This document shows, one piece after another, positions 9,792 to 17,571 of a DNA stretch of 64,000 bases. The position numbers were made by a program, and so were the translations under genes. Numbering within the stretch: the first letter of the stretch is position 1; each line of letters starts with the position of its first letter. Below the pieces are notes generated by a model. It was not told the DNA's origin. It did not search any database and saw nothing but the letters and a program-made list of their open reading frames with translations. Source of the DNA: 13-2-20CM-66-19 sp963824395 (lineage in GTDB: Bacteria > Pseudomonadota > Gammaproteobacteria > Steroidobacterales > Steroidobacteraceae); NCBI GenBank assembly GCA_963824395.1, contig CAWGPF010000004.1, forward strand, positions 1 through 64,000, given 5' to 3'.

Positions 9792-10256
9792 CTACCGACC
9801 GGCCCAACCCTCCTGTTTATACTTCATCTCAAATAGTTGATCGGGCGTCCAGAACGACGGCCGAGTCTTACTGAACCCCCAGTAAAGGCCCGAGACACCT
9901 GGCGTGGCGGCAAGCAACGCGTGGATCTCGCGGCAGAGGGTAAACAGCTCTGCAAAAACGTGCTCCGCTGTCTGCTGACGCAGTAAGGCGAGCACCACGC
10001 GTGGCGCCCCGGGGCTGATCCTGAGAAACCAGACACCCTTCCGCGCTTTGCTCTTATGGATGCTGACGATAAATTTATCAGCTCCAGCTGTAACGTCGAG
10101 CGCCCAGTGAGGAAACGACCAGTGCTTCTGTGCAGGAGTAGGTCGGAATGGTGTGCTCAGATGCTGCGATAGCCGCTCAGTGAGCTGACGATCCGCATCC
10201 GCTATAACCTCAGGCGGAACGCTGAAGGCGGCGCACGGCATTCTTTGTAAGCGCAC
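9792..10256 (-). CDS. unknown protein encoded after the serine recombinase
   Basis: A protein of about 154 residues that I do not recognise. It carries a compact, mixed sequence with conserved-looking aromatic patches (HWSFPHWALDV, GLYWGFSKTRPSFW) and no signal or membrane segment, so it is probably cytosolic. The start is uncertain: the frame stays open into the recombinase gene (to 10478), and GTG 10256 and ATG 10241 are the first starts outside that overlap. It follows the recombinase by about 60 bases on the same strand and probably shares its transcript, suggesting it belongs to the same mobile unit. The ORF is long enough to be real, but nothing points to a function. Confidence 0.5.
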   Translation of the reverse strand: MRLQRMPCAAFSVPPEVIADADRQLTERLSQHLSTPFRPTPAQKHWSFPHWALDVTAGADKFIVSIHKSKARKGVWFLRISPGAPRVVLALLRQQTAEHVFAELFTLCREIHALLAATPGVSGLYWGFSKTRPSFWTPDQLFEMKYKQEGWAGR

Positions 10257-10317
10257 GCCAGCATGATACTCGCGTACGGTGCGCTCCCGCTCGGTCAGTT
10301 CGCTTACCGCCTTGGCC

Positions 10318-11475
10318 TCATGCTGACGCGCGGTGCGTCGGTTTGCGAGGTGGATGGTAGTTGCCGTAACACCGGCGCCCAATCCGCCGCTGCTCGGGGT
10401 TGTGCTTGCCAGAGGTTCGCCAGAAGTCGTGCAGCACCTGCCTAACGAACACCACGCTGACACCATATTTGGGGCCAAGCTTTTTCAGCACCATTGGCGC
10501 ACTGTACTCCGGGTGCCGTTGCCAGATTGATCCTAGGCGGATGCGCACCGGACTCCAGTTGTCGATGCGCCAATGTGCTTTCTTGAATACAGCACTTCGC
10601 TCGGCCGCTTCCCTTCGATGCACGTGCATTAATTTGCGTACCAGCCCCACGCCCGGACGCCGTTCGCTGCCCCATGTGGCCATCGTTTGACTCACCGTGA
10701 ATTCTGGGTGTCGCGCCAAGACGGCGCGAACTCTTGACCGTACTTCCACACGTTTGTAGCGTGCTAGGGGGTGCACTATTCCGATTCGAAGCGCCATCCT
10801 CTGCATTTGATGGCCCCTCCAGACCCCGCCGAAGGGCGTGGGTATCTGTCGCTCATTGAGTCTCTTAGCCGCCGAAGAGTACGTGATAAGTCGCCCCTTC
10901 GTACCTGGCTGCCTTAACGCCCACTCAATATGCAGGCGGTACGCCTCGGCCCGCTCCGTAGCCGCTCTCCGTGCCGCCACTCTGCTTCGTGCGCAAATTT
11001 CTCTGTGCCAGGCCTTCGACCGCAGCGCCCACCCGAACTTCTGGCCTCGCAGCTTCTGCAGCACTGCGGCGGATTTCACACGTTCGGAAATCAGCTTCCG
11101 CTCTTGCTCGGCGAGAGACGCGTAGATGTGAAGGACAAAGTGATCGCAGTCCTTGCCGAGCGCGGCAACTGTGAAGTGGACCTTGTGCTCCATGAGCCCT
11201 GTGATGAAGTGGACGTTGCGTGAAAGGCGGTCGAGCCTCGACACGATCAGGGTGCTCCTCGCCGACTTCGCCTCTTTGAGCGCCGCCGCTAGCCCGGGTC
11301 GTAAGAGCAGGGCGTCAGTACCGGCACCGGTCTGCACGTCCTGATGCCAAGACCTAATGGCGAATTTCTCGCGCTGTGCGAATGCGTCTATCTCTCGGCG
11401 CTGGGCCGCGAGACTGAGCCCACTGCGGCCCTGCTCCTGGGTGCTGACTCGTAAGTATCCGATTGCTGCTTGCAT
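10318..11475 (-). CDS. serine site-specific recombinase with duplicated C-terminal repeat
   Basis: A 385-residue resolvase/invertase-family recombinase. The catalytic domain spans about residues 1-140, with the nucleophile Ser11 in YLRVST, the SRLDRLSR arginine segment at 79-86, and the ASLAEQERKLISER helix at 119-132. It then has a recombinase-type linker (SAAKRLNERQIPTPFGGVW, about 201-219). The last part is unusual: two similar blocks at 245-285 and 310-350 share the pattern VRxRxxxxxxRHPE[FY] ... VRxxxH. They look like tandem DNA-binding units; no zinc ribbon is present. ATG 11475 has GGGAGG nine bases upstream. The gene reads away from a broken phage terminase, so it probably arrived in or near that prophage. 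Whether it acts as resolvase, invertase or integrase cannot be decided from sequence. Confidence 0.85.
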   Translation of the reverse strand: MQAAIGYLRVSTQEQGRSGLSLAAQRREIDAFAQREKFAIRSWHQDVQTGAGTDALLLRPGLAAALKEAKSARSTLIVSRLDRLSRNVHFITGLMEHKVHFTVAALGKDCDHFVLHIYASLAEQERKLISERVKSAAVLQKLRGQKFGWALRSKAWHREICARSRVAARRAATERAEAYRLHIEWALRQPGTKGRLITYSSAAKRLNERQIPTPFGGVWRGHQMQRMALRIGIVHPLARYKRVEVRSRVRAVLARHPEFTVSQTMATWGSERRPGVGLVRKLMHVHRREAAERSAVFKKAHWRIDNWSPVRIRLGSIWQRHPEYSAPMVLKKLGPKYGVSVVFVRQVLHDFWRTSGKHNPEQRRIGRRCYGNYHPPRKPTHRASA

Positions 11476-11588
11476 GATGAGACCCTCCCGTGGGATGCGC
11501 CGAGCCTCTACGCTGCACCGACGCTGTCTAGAACCCTTGCGCACCGGTCTCGGGTTACCATGCAAGCGATCGGGAGAGGCGGTGGACC

Positions 11589-12319
11589 GTGGCGAAGAAA
11601 CGCGTGAGCGCAGAGCAGAAACTCCAATGGGGGTACGAGGCGGCCCACAGATCCTGAGGGGTAAGTACGTCGTCGAGGAATTTGAGCCACAGAAGCACTG
11701 GGATGGTCCGTACCTGGGCCTCGACTTTGGCTTCAGCCAAGATCCCACGGCGGCGGTTAAGTGCTACATGGCCGATAACACCTTGTACATCTCCCACGAA
11801 GCGTGGGCGATTGGGTGTGATATCGACGCGACCCCACGCCTTCTGGACACGATTCCCGAAGCACGAACCCATGTCATGCGCGCCGATTGTGCGCGGCCTG
11901 AAACCATTAGCTATCTCCAGTCACACGGGTACGGCTCGGTGATTGGCGTGGAGAAGTGGAAAGGCTCTGTTGAGGATGGTGTCGCGCACCTCCGCTCCTA
12001 TGAGCGGATTGTGATTCACCCGCGATGTGAGCATGCGATTGAGGAAGCAAGGCTCTACAGCTTCAAGATCGACCGCCTCACCCGCGACGTGCTCCCGGAT
12101 ATCGTGGACAGGCACAACCATATCTGGGATGCCACGCGTTACGCGCTGGCACCCATCATTCAGCGGCGCGGCGGTCTACTGGACTACTACGCGCAGGAGC
12201 TAGCCAAGGACGCCGCCGCTCCTTCTCCAAACCCATGGCTGATCCCAAACCCGAGTATGGCGGAGCGCGTGAAGCGCGAAGGCGCCATCGCGGTGGATGC
12301 GGTGTCCCCATGGCACTGA
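11589..12319 (+). pseudogene. phage terminase large subunit, ATPase part deleted
   Basis: From about 11650 to 12319 the frame encodes a complete-looking terminase nuclease (RNase H-like) domain. The three acidic motifs are in order: GLDFGFSQDP, then RADCARPETI, then HIWDATRYAL. The N-terminal ATPase domain with its Walker A and B motifs is missing. A GTG at 11589 preceded by GGGAGAGG opens a short frame (AKKRVSAEQKLQWGYEAA) that looks like a terminase beginning but stops near 11655 in a different frame from the nuclease part. The simplest reading is an internal deletion of roughly 0.7-1 kb that joined the two ends out of frame. An upstream extension of the nuclease frame to 11357 runs antisense to the recombinase and is not protein-like. 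This is a prophage remnant and is not expected to package DNA. Confidence 0.7.
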
Positions 12320-12368
12320 TTCTTAGAACACCGTCGGAGGCCCCAACCGCTTACCTCCGGTGTAGGAG

Positions 12369-12404
12369 CCGCCCACGGCTTTTATTCTTTTCGGCCGTGG
12401 GCGG
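12369..12404 (+). terminator. strong hairpin after the terminase remnant
   Basis: An 11-base-pair perfect stem (12369-12379 with 12394-12404, core CCGCCCACGGC) encloses a T-rich 14-base loop. Only three T follow, so Rho-independent termination is plausible but not certain. It separates the terminase remnant from the next plus-strand gene. Confidence 0.5.
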
Positions 12405-12544
12405 TTTCCGCGCGGGTCACTGCGTTAGTGCCGCGTTACCAATAACCCGCAGAGCCGGCAGGGGATTTTCTGGTGCTACAGCCCCAGTCTCCCGTCCCCG
12501 TGGCCGGCAACCTTTTTTCATGTCGATGATTTAGGAGTTGAGTC

Positions 12545-13147
12545 ATGAAGACCGTCTTCAAGCCCGCTGAGGGTGACGACGCAGGTCGTGACGCCACCGC
12601 AGAAATTATTGCCGAGCTTCACAAGACCGGCGGTAAGGATGAGTTGCGGCGATACTTCTCTGCCGCAGACCTCCAGAAGCGTCCCTCGAAGGGTGAGGCG
12701 TTTGTGGGCAACCACCTGACGCTCAAAGACCCGCGCGGCAACACGCTCAAGAAGGGCAAGCAACCCAGCCTCAGGGAAGCGCTTGAGGAGACCGTTTCAG
12801 CGCTGCAGGAGTTCGTCGACCGACCACGCCCAAACGGCAGTGTGAATGCCATCAAGAGCGTTCACGCAGCTGGCCCAAACAGGTTGGCGAAAGTCGCTTT
12901 CCCACCCCAGAGCAGCAACGCCCAGTGGGACGATGTTCGGAGTGATGATGGTGCCGGTCTTGCACACGATGTGCAGGATGGCGAGCGCCAGCGCGCAGGC
13001 GTGCGTCCGAAGGCATCACCATTCACTGACCCGCAGGCGAACTCAATCTCCAATCGCCGTGCGCTGCCCACGCAGGATTCTCTGGAGGCTATCAAAGAGG
13101 CACAGAAGAGCCCTCGACCGCTTGTACCGGGCGCCCTACGCCGCTAA
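12545..13147 (+). CDS. unknown phage-associated protein
   Basis: A 200-residue hydrophilic protein with no signal or membrane segment. It is rich in charged residues, with a Lys/Glu-rich first half (HLTLKDPRGNTLKKGKQPSL) and a low-complexity, probably disordered second half rich in Gln, Pro and Arg. ATG 12545 has a good AGGAG eight bases upstream, which fixes the start. It lies directly downstream of the terminase remnant on the same strand, a position often held by portal-adjacent or small structural genes, so I take it as a prophage gene. I do not recognise the family and assign no function. Confidence 0.6.
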   Translation: MKTVFKPAEGDDAGRDATAEIIAELHKTGGKDELRRYFSAADLQKRPSKGEAFVGNHLTLKDPRGNTLKKGKQPSLREALEETVSALQEFVDRPRPNGSVNAIKSVHAAGPNRLAKVAFPPQSSNAQWDDVRSDDGAGLAHDVQDGERQRAGVRPKASPFTDPQANSISNRRALPTQDSLEAIKEAQKSPRPLVPGALRR

Positions 13148-13165
13148 GTGGAGGACGGCCACTCG

Positions 13166-13666
13166 CTAGTTTCGACGTGGTGGTGCAGGGATGAAAGGGG
13201 GAGTCCCTTTGCCTCCTGATCTAATCCATTCCACATACCTCTTGCTCGCGGCGATCCAGTTGGCCCGATCGACTGGATCGTCGTTCTCATAACGCACCCT
13301 GATTGAGATGCCCCACAGCTCTGCCATTTGTCGCGCGAACGCTGTCCGGTTCGGAACAGTCACCTCAAGGCTGTTTACCGAAGTCCATCGGGCAACTGGC
13401 CTGTCCGTGGATTCCCACCAGCCATCAGGCATCAGCACAGTCACAGGAGGTTGAGTGCCCTTCGCAGCGCGAATATCGACGATGCTTTCCACTGCATCCG
13501 TGCCTATTCCCGCTCCGCAAGCATCATTGTGTACCGTCGCAATCCATTGGCCGTCCGGCGATGGGACAGTGGTCGAACTGATTGTCTTGCATGGGACTTT
13601 GGCACATCCCTGCACGTAAAGGATGGCGATAAAACAGAGGGCCTGAGTGAGACGCGTCATATTCAT
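13166..13666 (-). CDS. predicted lipoprotein of unknown function
   Basis: A 166-residue protein starting at ATG 13666, chosen because it places a typical lipoprotein signal at the N-terminus: MNMTRLTQ, hydrophobic ALCFIAILYV, lipobox VQGC with Cys about 20 residues in. The longer frame to 13786 puts 40 unlikely residues before it. The mature part contains SSTTVPSPDGQWIATVHNDACG, a pattern common in small bacterial lipoproteins that begin with a beta strand describing a perturbed or reported value, and a Cys likely in a disulfide. Convergent with the phage gene on its left. Lipoprotein genes of this kind are frequent cargo on prophages (lysogenic conversion), but that is inference. Confidence 0.65.
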   Translation of the reverse strand: MNMTRLTQALCFIAILYVQGCAKVPCKTISSTTVPSPDGQWIATVHNDACGAGIGTDAVESIVDIRAAKGTQPPVTVLMPDGWWESTDRPVARWTSVNSLEVTVPNRTAFARQMAELWGISIRVRYENDDPVDRANWIAASKRYVEWIRSGGKGTPPFIPAPPRRN

Positions 13667-13858
13667 TGGTGCTTGAATTGGACCGGACCAGAGATAAAGT
13701 ATAACGGCTATACCGTCTTCCATTCGCACTGCAGACCTGAATAAGCGATTCAGGCTCCTGCCGTTCTGATAGTCCTCAACTATCACGCGCGGTAACCAAC
13801 ACCACGAAAAAACTCCGGTTGCGATCCCCGCCGCGTAGTACGCACGCTTAGCTCAGTA

Positions 13859-13876
13859 CTAGAACTAGATCTAGGA
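13859..13876 (+). promoter_or_regulatory. tandem CTAG operator before the RHH gene
   Basis: Three CTAG units at exact six-base spacing (CTAGAACTAGATCTAGGA, from 13859), the central part forming the perfect palindrome CTAGATCTAG at 13865-13874. It lies 12 bases before the ATG of a ribbon-helix-helix protein. RHH proteins bind short tandem operators, so autoregulation is likely. Confidence 0.5.
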
Positions 13877-13887
13877 CGGGAGTTTGT

Positions 13888-14043
13888 ATGAAGCGTGAAA
13901 CGCAGATTGTTCTTCTGACCACCAAGCGTGCCGCCAGCACTTTGAAAGACCTTGCCAAGAGGTGCCGAACCACTCAGCAGGCGCTCCTCCGGGAAGCCTT
14001 GAGCGATCTGGCCAAGAAGCATGGCAAAGAGATCCAACCCTAA
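13888..14043 (+). CDS. ribbon-helix-helix DNA-binding protein (51 aa)
   Basis: A 51-residue protein. It begins with a beta strand after a basic N-terminus (MKRETQIVLLTTKRA), followed by two helices (ASTLKDLAKRC and TTQQALLREALSDLAKKHG) with the usual turn between them. This is the MetJ/Arc/CopG fold pattern: the strand pairs in a dimer and enters the major groove. GGACGGGA lies about seven bases before ATG 13888. It begins a three-gene plus-strand run (RHH, DUF3489-like, serine recombinase), 24 bases before the next gene, and probably regulates that run through the tandem CTAG sites in front of it. Helix 2 TTQQALLREAL resembles the antitoxin-type RHH proteins, but no toxin gene follows, so an antitoxin role is not supported. 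Confidence 0.7.
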   Translation: MKRETQIVLLTTKRAASTLKDLAKRCRTTQQALLREALSDLAKKHGKEIQP

Positions 14044-14067
14044 GCACACCTCGGGAGAGTTTCAAAA

Positions 14068-14418
14068 ATGGCAAAGAAATCCAAAGCCCCCAAGAAGACG
14101 CCGAAGAACCCTAGGCCTCGCAAGGCAGCCGCATTGAAGGACTCGGTAGCAAGGCCGTCTACGGCGATGGAGACGTTTGATCTTGGCGGGCCACAGAAGC
14201 GCAAGAAGACGGGCGTTAAAGCCCAGGTTGCAGCACTTCTAATGGCGGGCGGCGCGATCACACTTGAGGAACTGTTGAAGGAGACGAACGCGAAGGAGGT
14301 GACGCTGCGAACGGCACTCAGTGATTTGCGGTCATCCAAGTACGCGGGACCCACTGGGGCGCTTGCGATTGAGCTGGAGGGCGGGAAGTACCAGCTTAAG
14401 AGGGAGGTTCGGCCGTGA
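14068..14418 (+). CDS. DUF3489-like winged-helix protein
   Basis: 116 residues. The first 45 are a Lys/Pro/Ala-rich basic tail, likely disordered and DNA- or RNA-binding. The rest (KTGVKAQVAALLMAGGAITLEELLKETNAKEVTLRTALSDLRSS) has a winged-helix layout like DUF3489 proteins, whose genes are often found beside DUF2924 and large serine recombinase genes in islands. Its TGA overlaps the GTG of the recombinase (GTGA at 14415-14418), so the two are translationally coupled. The protein is therefore a likely accessory factor (excisionase or recombination directionality factor, or regulator); that role is inference. Start ATG 14068 has a GGGAGA about ten bases upstream. Confidence 0.65.
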   Translation: MAKKSKAPKKTPKNPRPRKAAALKDSVARPSTAMETFDLGGPQKRKKTGVKAQVAALLMAGGAITLEELLKETNAKEVTLRTALSDLRSSKYAGPTGALAIELEGGKYQLKREVRP

Positions 14419-15815
14419 ATCAAAAGGCGTTGCGTGTTGCACTCTATGCGCGAGTGAGCACAGACAACCAAAGCAAGGAGTCGTGTGACGACCAGTTCCG
14501 CGAATGCGAGCGCGTTGCGGAAAAGGAGGGTATGGAGGTCGTGCTTCGCTTCCACGACAAGGGAATCTCGGGTGGCACTGCCAATCGCAAGGGGTACCAA
14601 GCCATGCTCTCCGCTGCCCGCGCCGATGAATTCGACATACTGGTAACGGAAGACATCTCGCGCTTGTGGCGTAACCGGGCGGAGTTTGGGCCACGATCTG
14701 CGGAGCTTGAGGACCTTGGCGTCCGTTGGCTTTCGTGCGTTGGCGACGATACGCGCCGGGATGGATGGGGTGCGGTGATCCAGATTAAGCAGGCCATTGG
14801 GGAGCATGCACGCAAGGAGGCGTCGTACCGCACTCGGCGCGGTCTGCGGGGTAAAGCGCTTAAAGGCAAGTCTACCGGCGGTCGTGCTTACGGCTACACC
14901 TCAACCGAGGATCCGAGCGGCGAGAAAAACAAGGACGGCAGTCCGGTGATGATTCGCGTCAAGGACGTTGAAAAAGCGAAGGTGGTAGAGCAGATCTACA
15001 AGTGGCGTGCGGAAGGGTGGAGTGGTCAGCGAATTGCCCGGCAGTTGAATGACGACAAGGTGGCGCCGCCCGGAGCCACGTGGAAGCGCAAGGACAGCGG
15101 ACCCAATCGGAAGAACTCAGCAGGGGGTTGGACGCATAGCTGCATTGTGGGCGATCCCAAGTACGGCACGGGAATTTTGAACAATCCGCTCTACAAGGGT
15201 GTCGTCCGGTGGGGGCGCACCGAATGGACGCCCAGCGCTGCGGACTCCAGTAAGAGAATTGTCAAGAATAAGGATGAGTGGGAGGAGCGGCCGGACGAGA
15301 CACTCCGCATTGTGTCTGACGAGCTTTGGAACAAGGTGCACGCGATTCAGACCGCAAGCAACCCGCGTCGTGAGGCGGTGCGGCTGGGCATCAAAAAGCG
15401 CGCCCACCGCTTCCGCTCACGGTACCTGTTAGGCGGCACGCGGGTGTGCGGCGTATGCGGGTCCAATCTCATAGGCGATGGGAGGACTGATTACCTGTGC
15501 CCCGCGTTCACCGCGAAAGCGTGCACCAACGACCTTCGCTTCCGGCGCGAGGACATGCACAAAGCAGTCTTCTCACTCGTCACCGAGCATCTGGCAAGCA
15601 GTGAAACCATCGCCCGTGGACGTGCGCAGATTGAATCCGTCCTGAAAGAGGAGCGGCAGCGCGAAGACCAAGCTGGTGGTGGCGGGCACGCAGCCGCAGA
15701 ACTTGTTCACCTTCATGAACACCGCACTCAATGGGTACCTCGCAGCGGATGCGACGTTCTCGACGACGGCCCTACCGGGATATTCAACGTGGACATGGCC
15801 GCTGCAAGCGGGTGA
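14415..15815 (+). CDS. large serine recombinase, C-terminus apparently replaced
   Basis: 466 residues from GTG 14415. The catalytic domain has the nucleophile Ser15 in YARVST, the DISRLWRNR segment and the GEHARKEASYRTRRGLRGKA helix. A recombinase domain follows (PSGQ-type linker, GGWTHSCIVGDPKYGTGILNNPLYKG), then a zinc-ribbon (CGVCGSNLIGD ... YLCPAFTAKACTNDL). The coiled-coil region that normally follows is short: after ESVLKEERQREDQ the sequence turns into low-quality GGGGHAAAELVHLHEHRTQW. That stretch is the wrong frame of a phage gene whose own frame is protein-like. So the gene seems truncated and joined to foreign sequence near 15660. The catalytic and zinc-binding parts are intact, so activity is possible but regulation by the coiled coil may be lost. 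Confidence 0.85.
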   Translation: MNQKALRVALYARVSTDNQSKESCDDQFRECERVAEKEGMEVVLRFHDKGISGGTANRKGYQAMLSAARADEFDILVTEDISRLWRNRAEFGPRSAELEDLGVRWLSCVGDDTRRDGWGAVIQIKQAIGEHARKEASYRTRRGLRGKALKGKSTGGRAYGYTSTEDPSGEKNKDGSPVMIRVKDVEKAKVVEQIYKWRAEGWSGQRIARQLNDDKVAPPGATWKRKDSGPNRKNSAGGWTHSCIVGDPKYGTGILNNPLYKGVVRWGRTEWTPSAADSSKRIVKNKDEWEERPDETLRIVSDELWNKVHAIQTASNPRREAVRLGIKKRAHRFRSRYLLGGTRVCGVCGSNLIGDGRTDYLCPAFTAKACTNDLRFRREDMHKAVFSLVTEHLASSETIARGRAQIESVLKEERQREDQAGGGGHAAAELVHLHEHRTQWVPRSGCDVLDDGPTGIFNVDMAAASG

Positions 15816-15858
15816 CGAGTTTGTAGCAGGCACCCAGTACAAGGTGATCATTGCATGA
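15664..15858 (+). pseudogene. C-terminal fragment of a phage structural gene
   Basis: In the frame one base away from the recombinase end, positions 15664-15858 read as a well-formed protein end (for example NLFTFMNTALNGYLAADATF and STWTWPLQAGDEFVAGTQYK) with no credible start. The Gly/Thr/aromatic content and closing beta strand are typical of small phage virion or tail-associated proteins. Its stop overlaps an ATG at 15855 (ATGA), the spacing of a phage operon. I read it as a leftover 3' end after the recombinase module landed in the gene. The family is not recognised. Confidence 0.45.
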
Positions 15859-15884
15859 GAACGGTCAAGGCAGGAGAAAGCCAC

Positions 15885-16772
15885 ATGCCAACCGTGATGA
15901 CCGTGCTGCGATCCGGCGGTGAGTTCAAGCCGCTACACGTCCAGGCTATGCAGCGGCAAGTGCAGAAGTGGGCTCCGGCAGGGACGCGCTTCTTGTGCCT
16001 GTCGGACATGTCGATAGAAGGTGTCGAGACGATCCCTCTGCGCTACGACTGGCCGGGATGGTGGAGCAAGCTTGAGTTGTTCCGGCCGGATCTCGACTTA
16101 GGCGATTTCCTCTACACCGATCTGGACAATACGATCGGCGGCGACATCACGGACATACTCCGCACCGGCGAGATGTTGGGCGAGTACGTCTGTCAGCGAG
16201 GTGGGTGGACCGCGCTCATGTGGTTGCCGGAGAAGGTGCGCGCGTCCGTCTGGAAGTCGTTCATGTTCAACCCCGAAGCGGCCATGCAGCGCTTCGACAA
16301 GGCGAACGTGCCGGAAGTCAACGCGCTCGGTAACTACGGCGACGCGGGCGCTATCTCGGAATTTATCAATGTGCCCGCCGGAGCGGAGAGGCATTGGGAA
16401 GACCTGTTGCCTGGCATGGTCGTAAACGTCGCGCACCTAATAGGCAAGCACAAGCAGCCGCCGCCCGAGTACGTCGATACCCTACGAAATCAGTGCGAAG
16501 CCTCGGTGCGCTATCTCAGACGCATTGCATCGCTTCCCACGCACCAAGCGATGTACAAACGGACATTCCGGCAGCTCCTCTTGCTCGGCGACCAGCTGGT
16601 TGACGCCGGCGAGGACTTCACCATGCCGGGGGGCTTGCCGGAGCCCGAAGGGCATAAGCGAGAGTGGCCCTCGCTGGTCCCGCGGGACACGCGTGTCGTC
16701 CTGTTCGGCCAGCCACGCCGTCCTTGGCGCTCAGCGTGGTATGCGCACCTGTACAAGCCTGCCTCTAGCTGA
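15885..16772 (+). CDS. phage glycosyltransferase-like protein
   Basis: 295 residues from ATG 15885, which has AGGAG nine bases upstream; ATG 15855 is an in-frame alternative that overlaps the preceding stop. The N-terminal half looks like a nucleotide-sugar glycosyltransferase: a beta-alpha start (TVMTVLRSGGEFKPLHVQ), RFLCLSDMSIEGVETIPLRY, a WWSKLELF segment, and FLYTDLDNTIGGDI with a DxD motif (TDLDNT) that would hold the metal and UDP-sugar. This pattern is seen in small GT8/GT-A-like proteins coded by phages and prophages. No signal or membrane segment, so cytosolic. It could modify phage DNA, a virion protein or a host sugar; the substrate is unknown. Confidence 0.6.
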   Translation: MPTVMTVLRSGGEFKPLHVQAMQRQVQKWAPAGTRFLCLSDMSIEGVETIPLRYDWPGWWSKLELFRPDLDLGDFLYTDLDNTIGGDITDILRTGEMLGEYVCQRGGWTALMWLPEKVRASVWKSFMFNPEAAMQRFDKANVPEVNALGNYGDAGAISEFINVPAGAERHWEDLLPGMVVNVAHLIGKHKQPPPEYVDTLRNQCEASVRYLRRIASLPTHQAMYKRTFRQLLLLGDQLVDAGEDFTMPGGLPEPEGHKREWPSLVPRDTRVVLFGQPRRPWRSAWYAHLYKPASS

Positions 16773-16967
16773 ACGTGTACCAACTCGCTGGCCATAGTCT
16801 GCGGCAGCGTGCCGTTACACGGTCCCAGCGCCGCGCATCAGTTCACAGAAATAGAAGCGTGGGCCGCAGCCTGCCGAGCCAATGTGAACTGATCGCAGGC
16901 GCTTAAAACCCACTGATGCAGACAATCGGGCGTTCGCTCAGCCGTATGTAGAGGGAGAATGGCCCGC

Positions 16968-17195
16968 ATGAAAGCTATCTTGTTGTGCTGCGCGTTTATT
17001 AGCTTATCTGGCTGCGTAACGTTTTCTCCTACACCAACAGTGCAGGACAAATACGCGTGCCATTTGGCTGTCGCACAAAGCCAGCAATCTGGCACTTTGG
17101 CCGGCACGGGGTTGTATAACGAGTGCATGCGCGCGCACGGGTATATTCAGATGTGCGGCGCTAAGGCGTGTCCCGGTTGGAGCATTGGTGGGTAA
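16968..17195 (+). CDS. small lipoprotein
   Basis: 75 residues from ATG 16968 (MKAILLCCAF). The signal peptide ends in a clear lipobox LSGC, so the mature protein of about 60 residues is lipid-anchored. It carries four more Cys in the mature part, probably disulfide-linked, and ends GWSIGG. AGGGAGA lies about ten bases upstream; ATG 16959 is a second, closer-spaced option. It follows the phage glycosyltransferase gene. Small Cys-rich lipoproteins like this can be lysis (Rz1-like) or conversion proteins in prophages; with no partner visible I leave the role open. Confidence 0.6.
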   Translation: MKAILLCCAFISLSGCVTFSPTPTVQDKYACHLAVAQSQQSGTLAGTGLYNECMRAHGYIQMCGAKACPGWSIGG

Positions 17196-17254
17196 AGGCA
17201 GTAGCTAGTCATTGGGGCCGCGACTTACCGGGCGGCCCCTGTGAGAGCCTTGGG

Positions 17255-17491
17255 CTACAGCTCCTCTTTGCCCGTAGTTAGAAAATTTTCTCGCCTGCTC
17301 TCACCCTCCCGATAAATTGCCCGCGCAATGTCTGCGGGGAGATCATTGATCGGGGCAAGCCGACTCTCGATCTCTGACAGAGCAAGGAGCAATGCGTCTA
17401 GCTTCTTGTTGCGCTTGTTATGCCGTGTCTCGGCGGCTAACTCCCTGACGATCAAGACAGCGATCAAAGCAATAAACTGCCACAGAATCAT
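17255..17491 (-). CDS. small membrane-anchored protein
   Basis: 78 residues with one N-terminal membrane helix (about 2-16, ILWQFIALIAVLIV), then a long charged amphipathic helix (TRHNKRNKKLDALLLALSEIESRL) that may form a coiled coil. The good ribosome binding site (AAGGAG seven bases before ATG 17491) supports it as a real gene. The layout resembles phage holin/spanin-like or regulatory single-span proteins, but no family is recognised. It lies 80 bases downstream of the proteasome-like gene on the same strand and may share its transcript. Confidence 0.55.
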   Translation of the reverse strand: MILWQFIALIAVLIVRELAAETRHNKRNKKLDALLLALSEIESRLAPINDLPADIARAIYREGESRRENFLTTGKEEL

Positions 17492-17571
17492 TTCTGCTCT
17501 CCTTATGCCATCAGTGCTAGCTGACTTCGCGCGGTTTGGTTCTCACCGGAAGCAGACCGTGTTTGGGCGCA

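Noticed and set aside
13845..13862. TAGCTCAGTACTAG resembles a tRNA D-arm and some synthetic promoters
   Set aside because: No other tRNA parts follow; the likeness is short and the CTAG repeats explain the sequence better.
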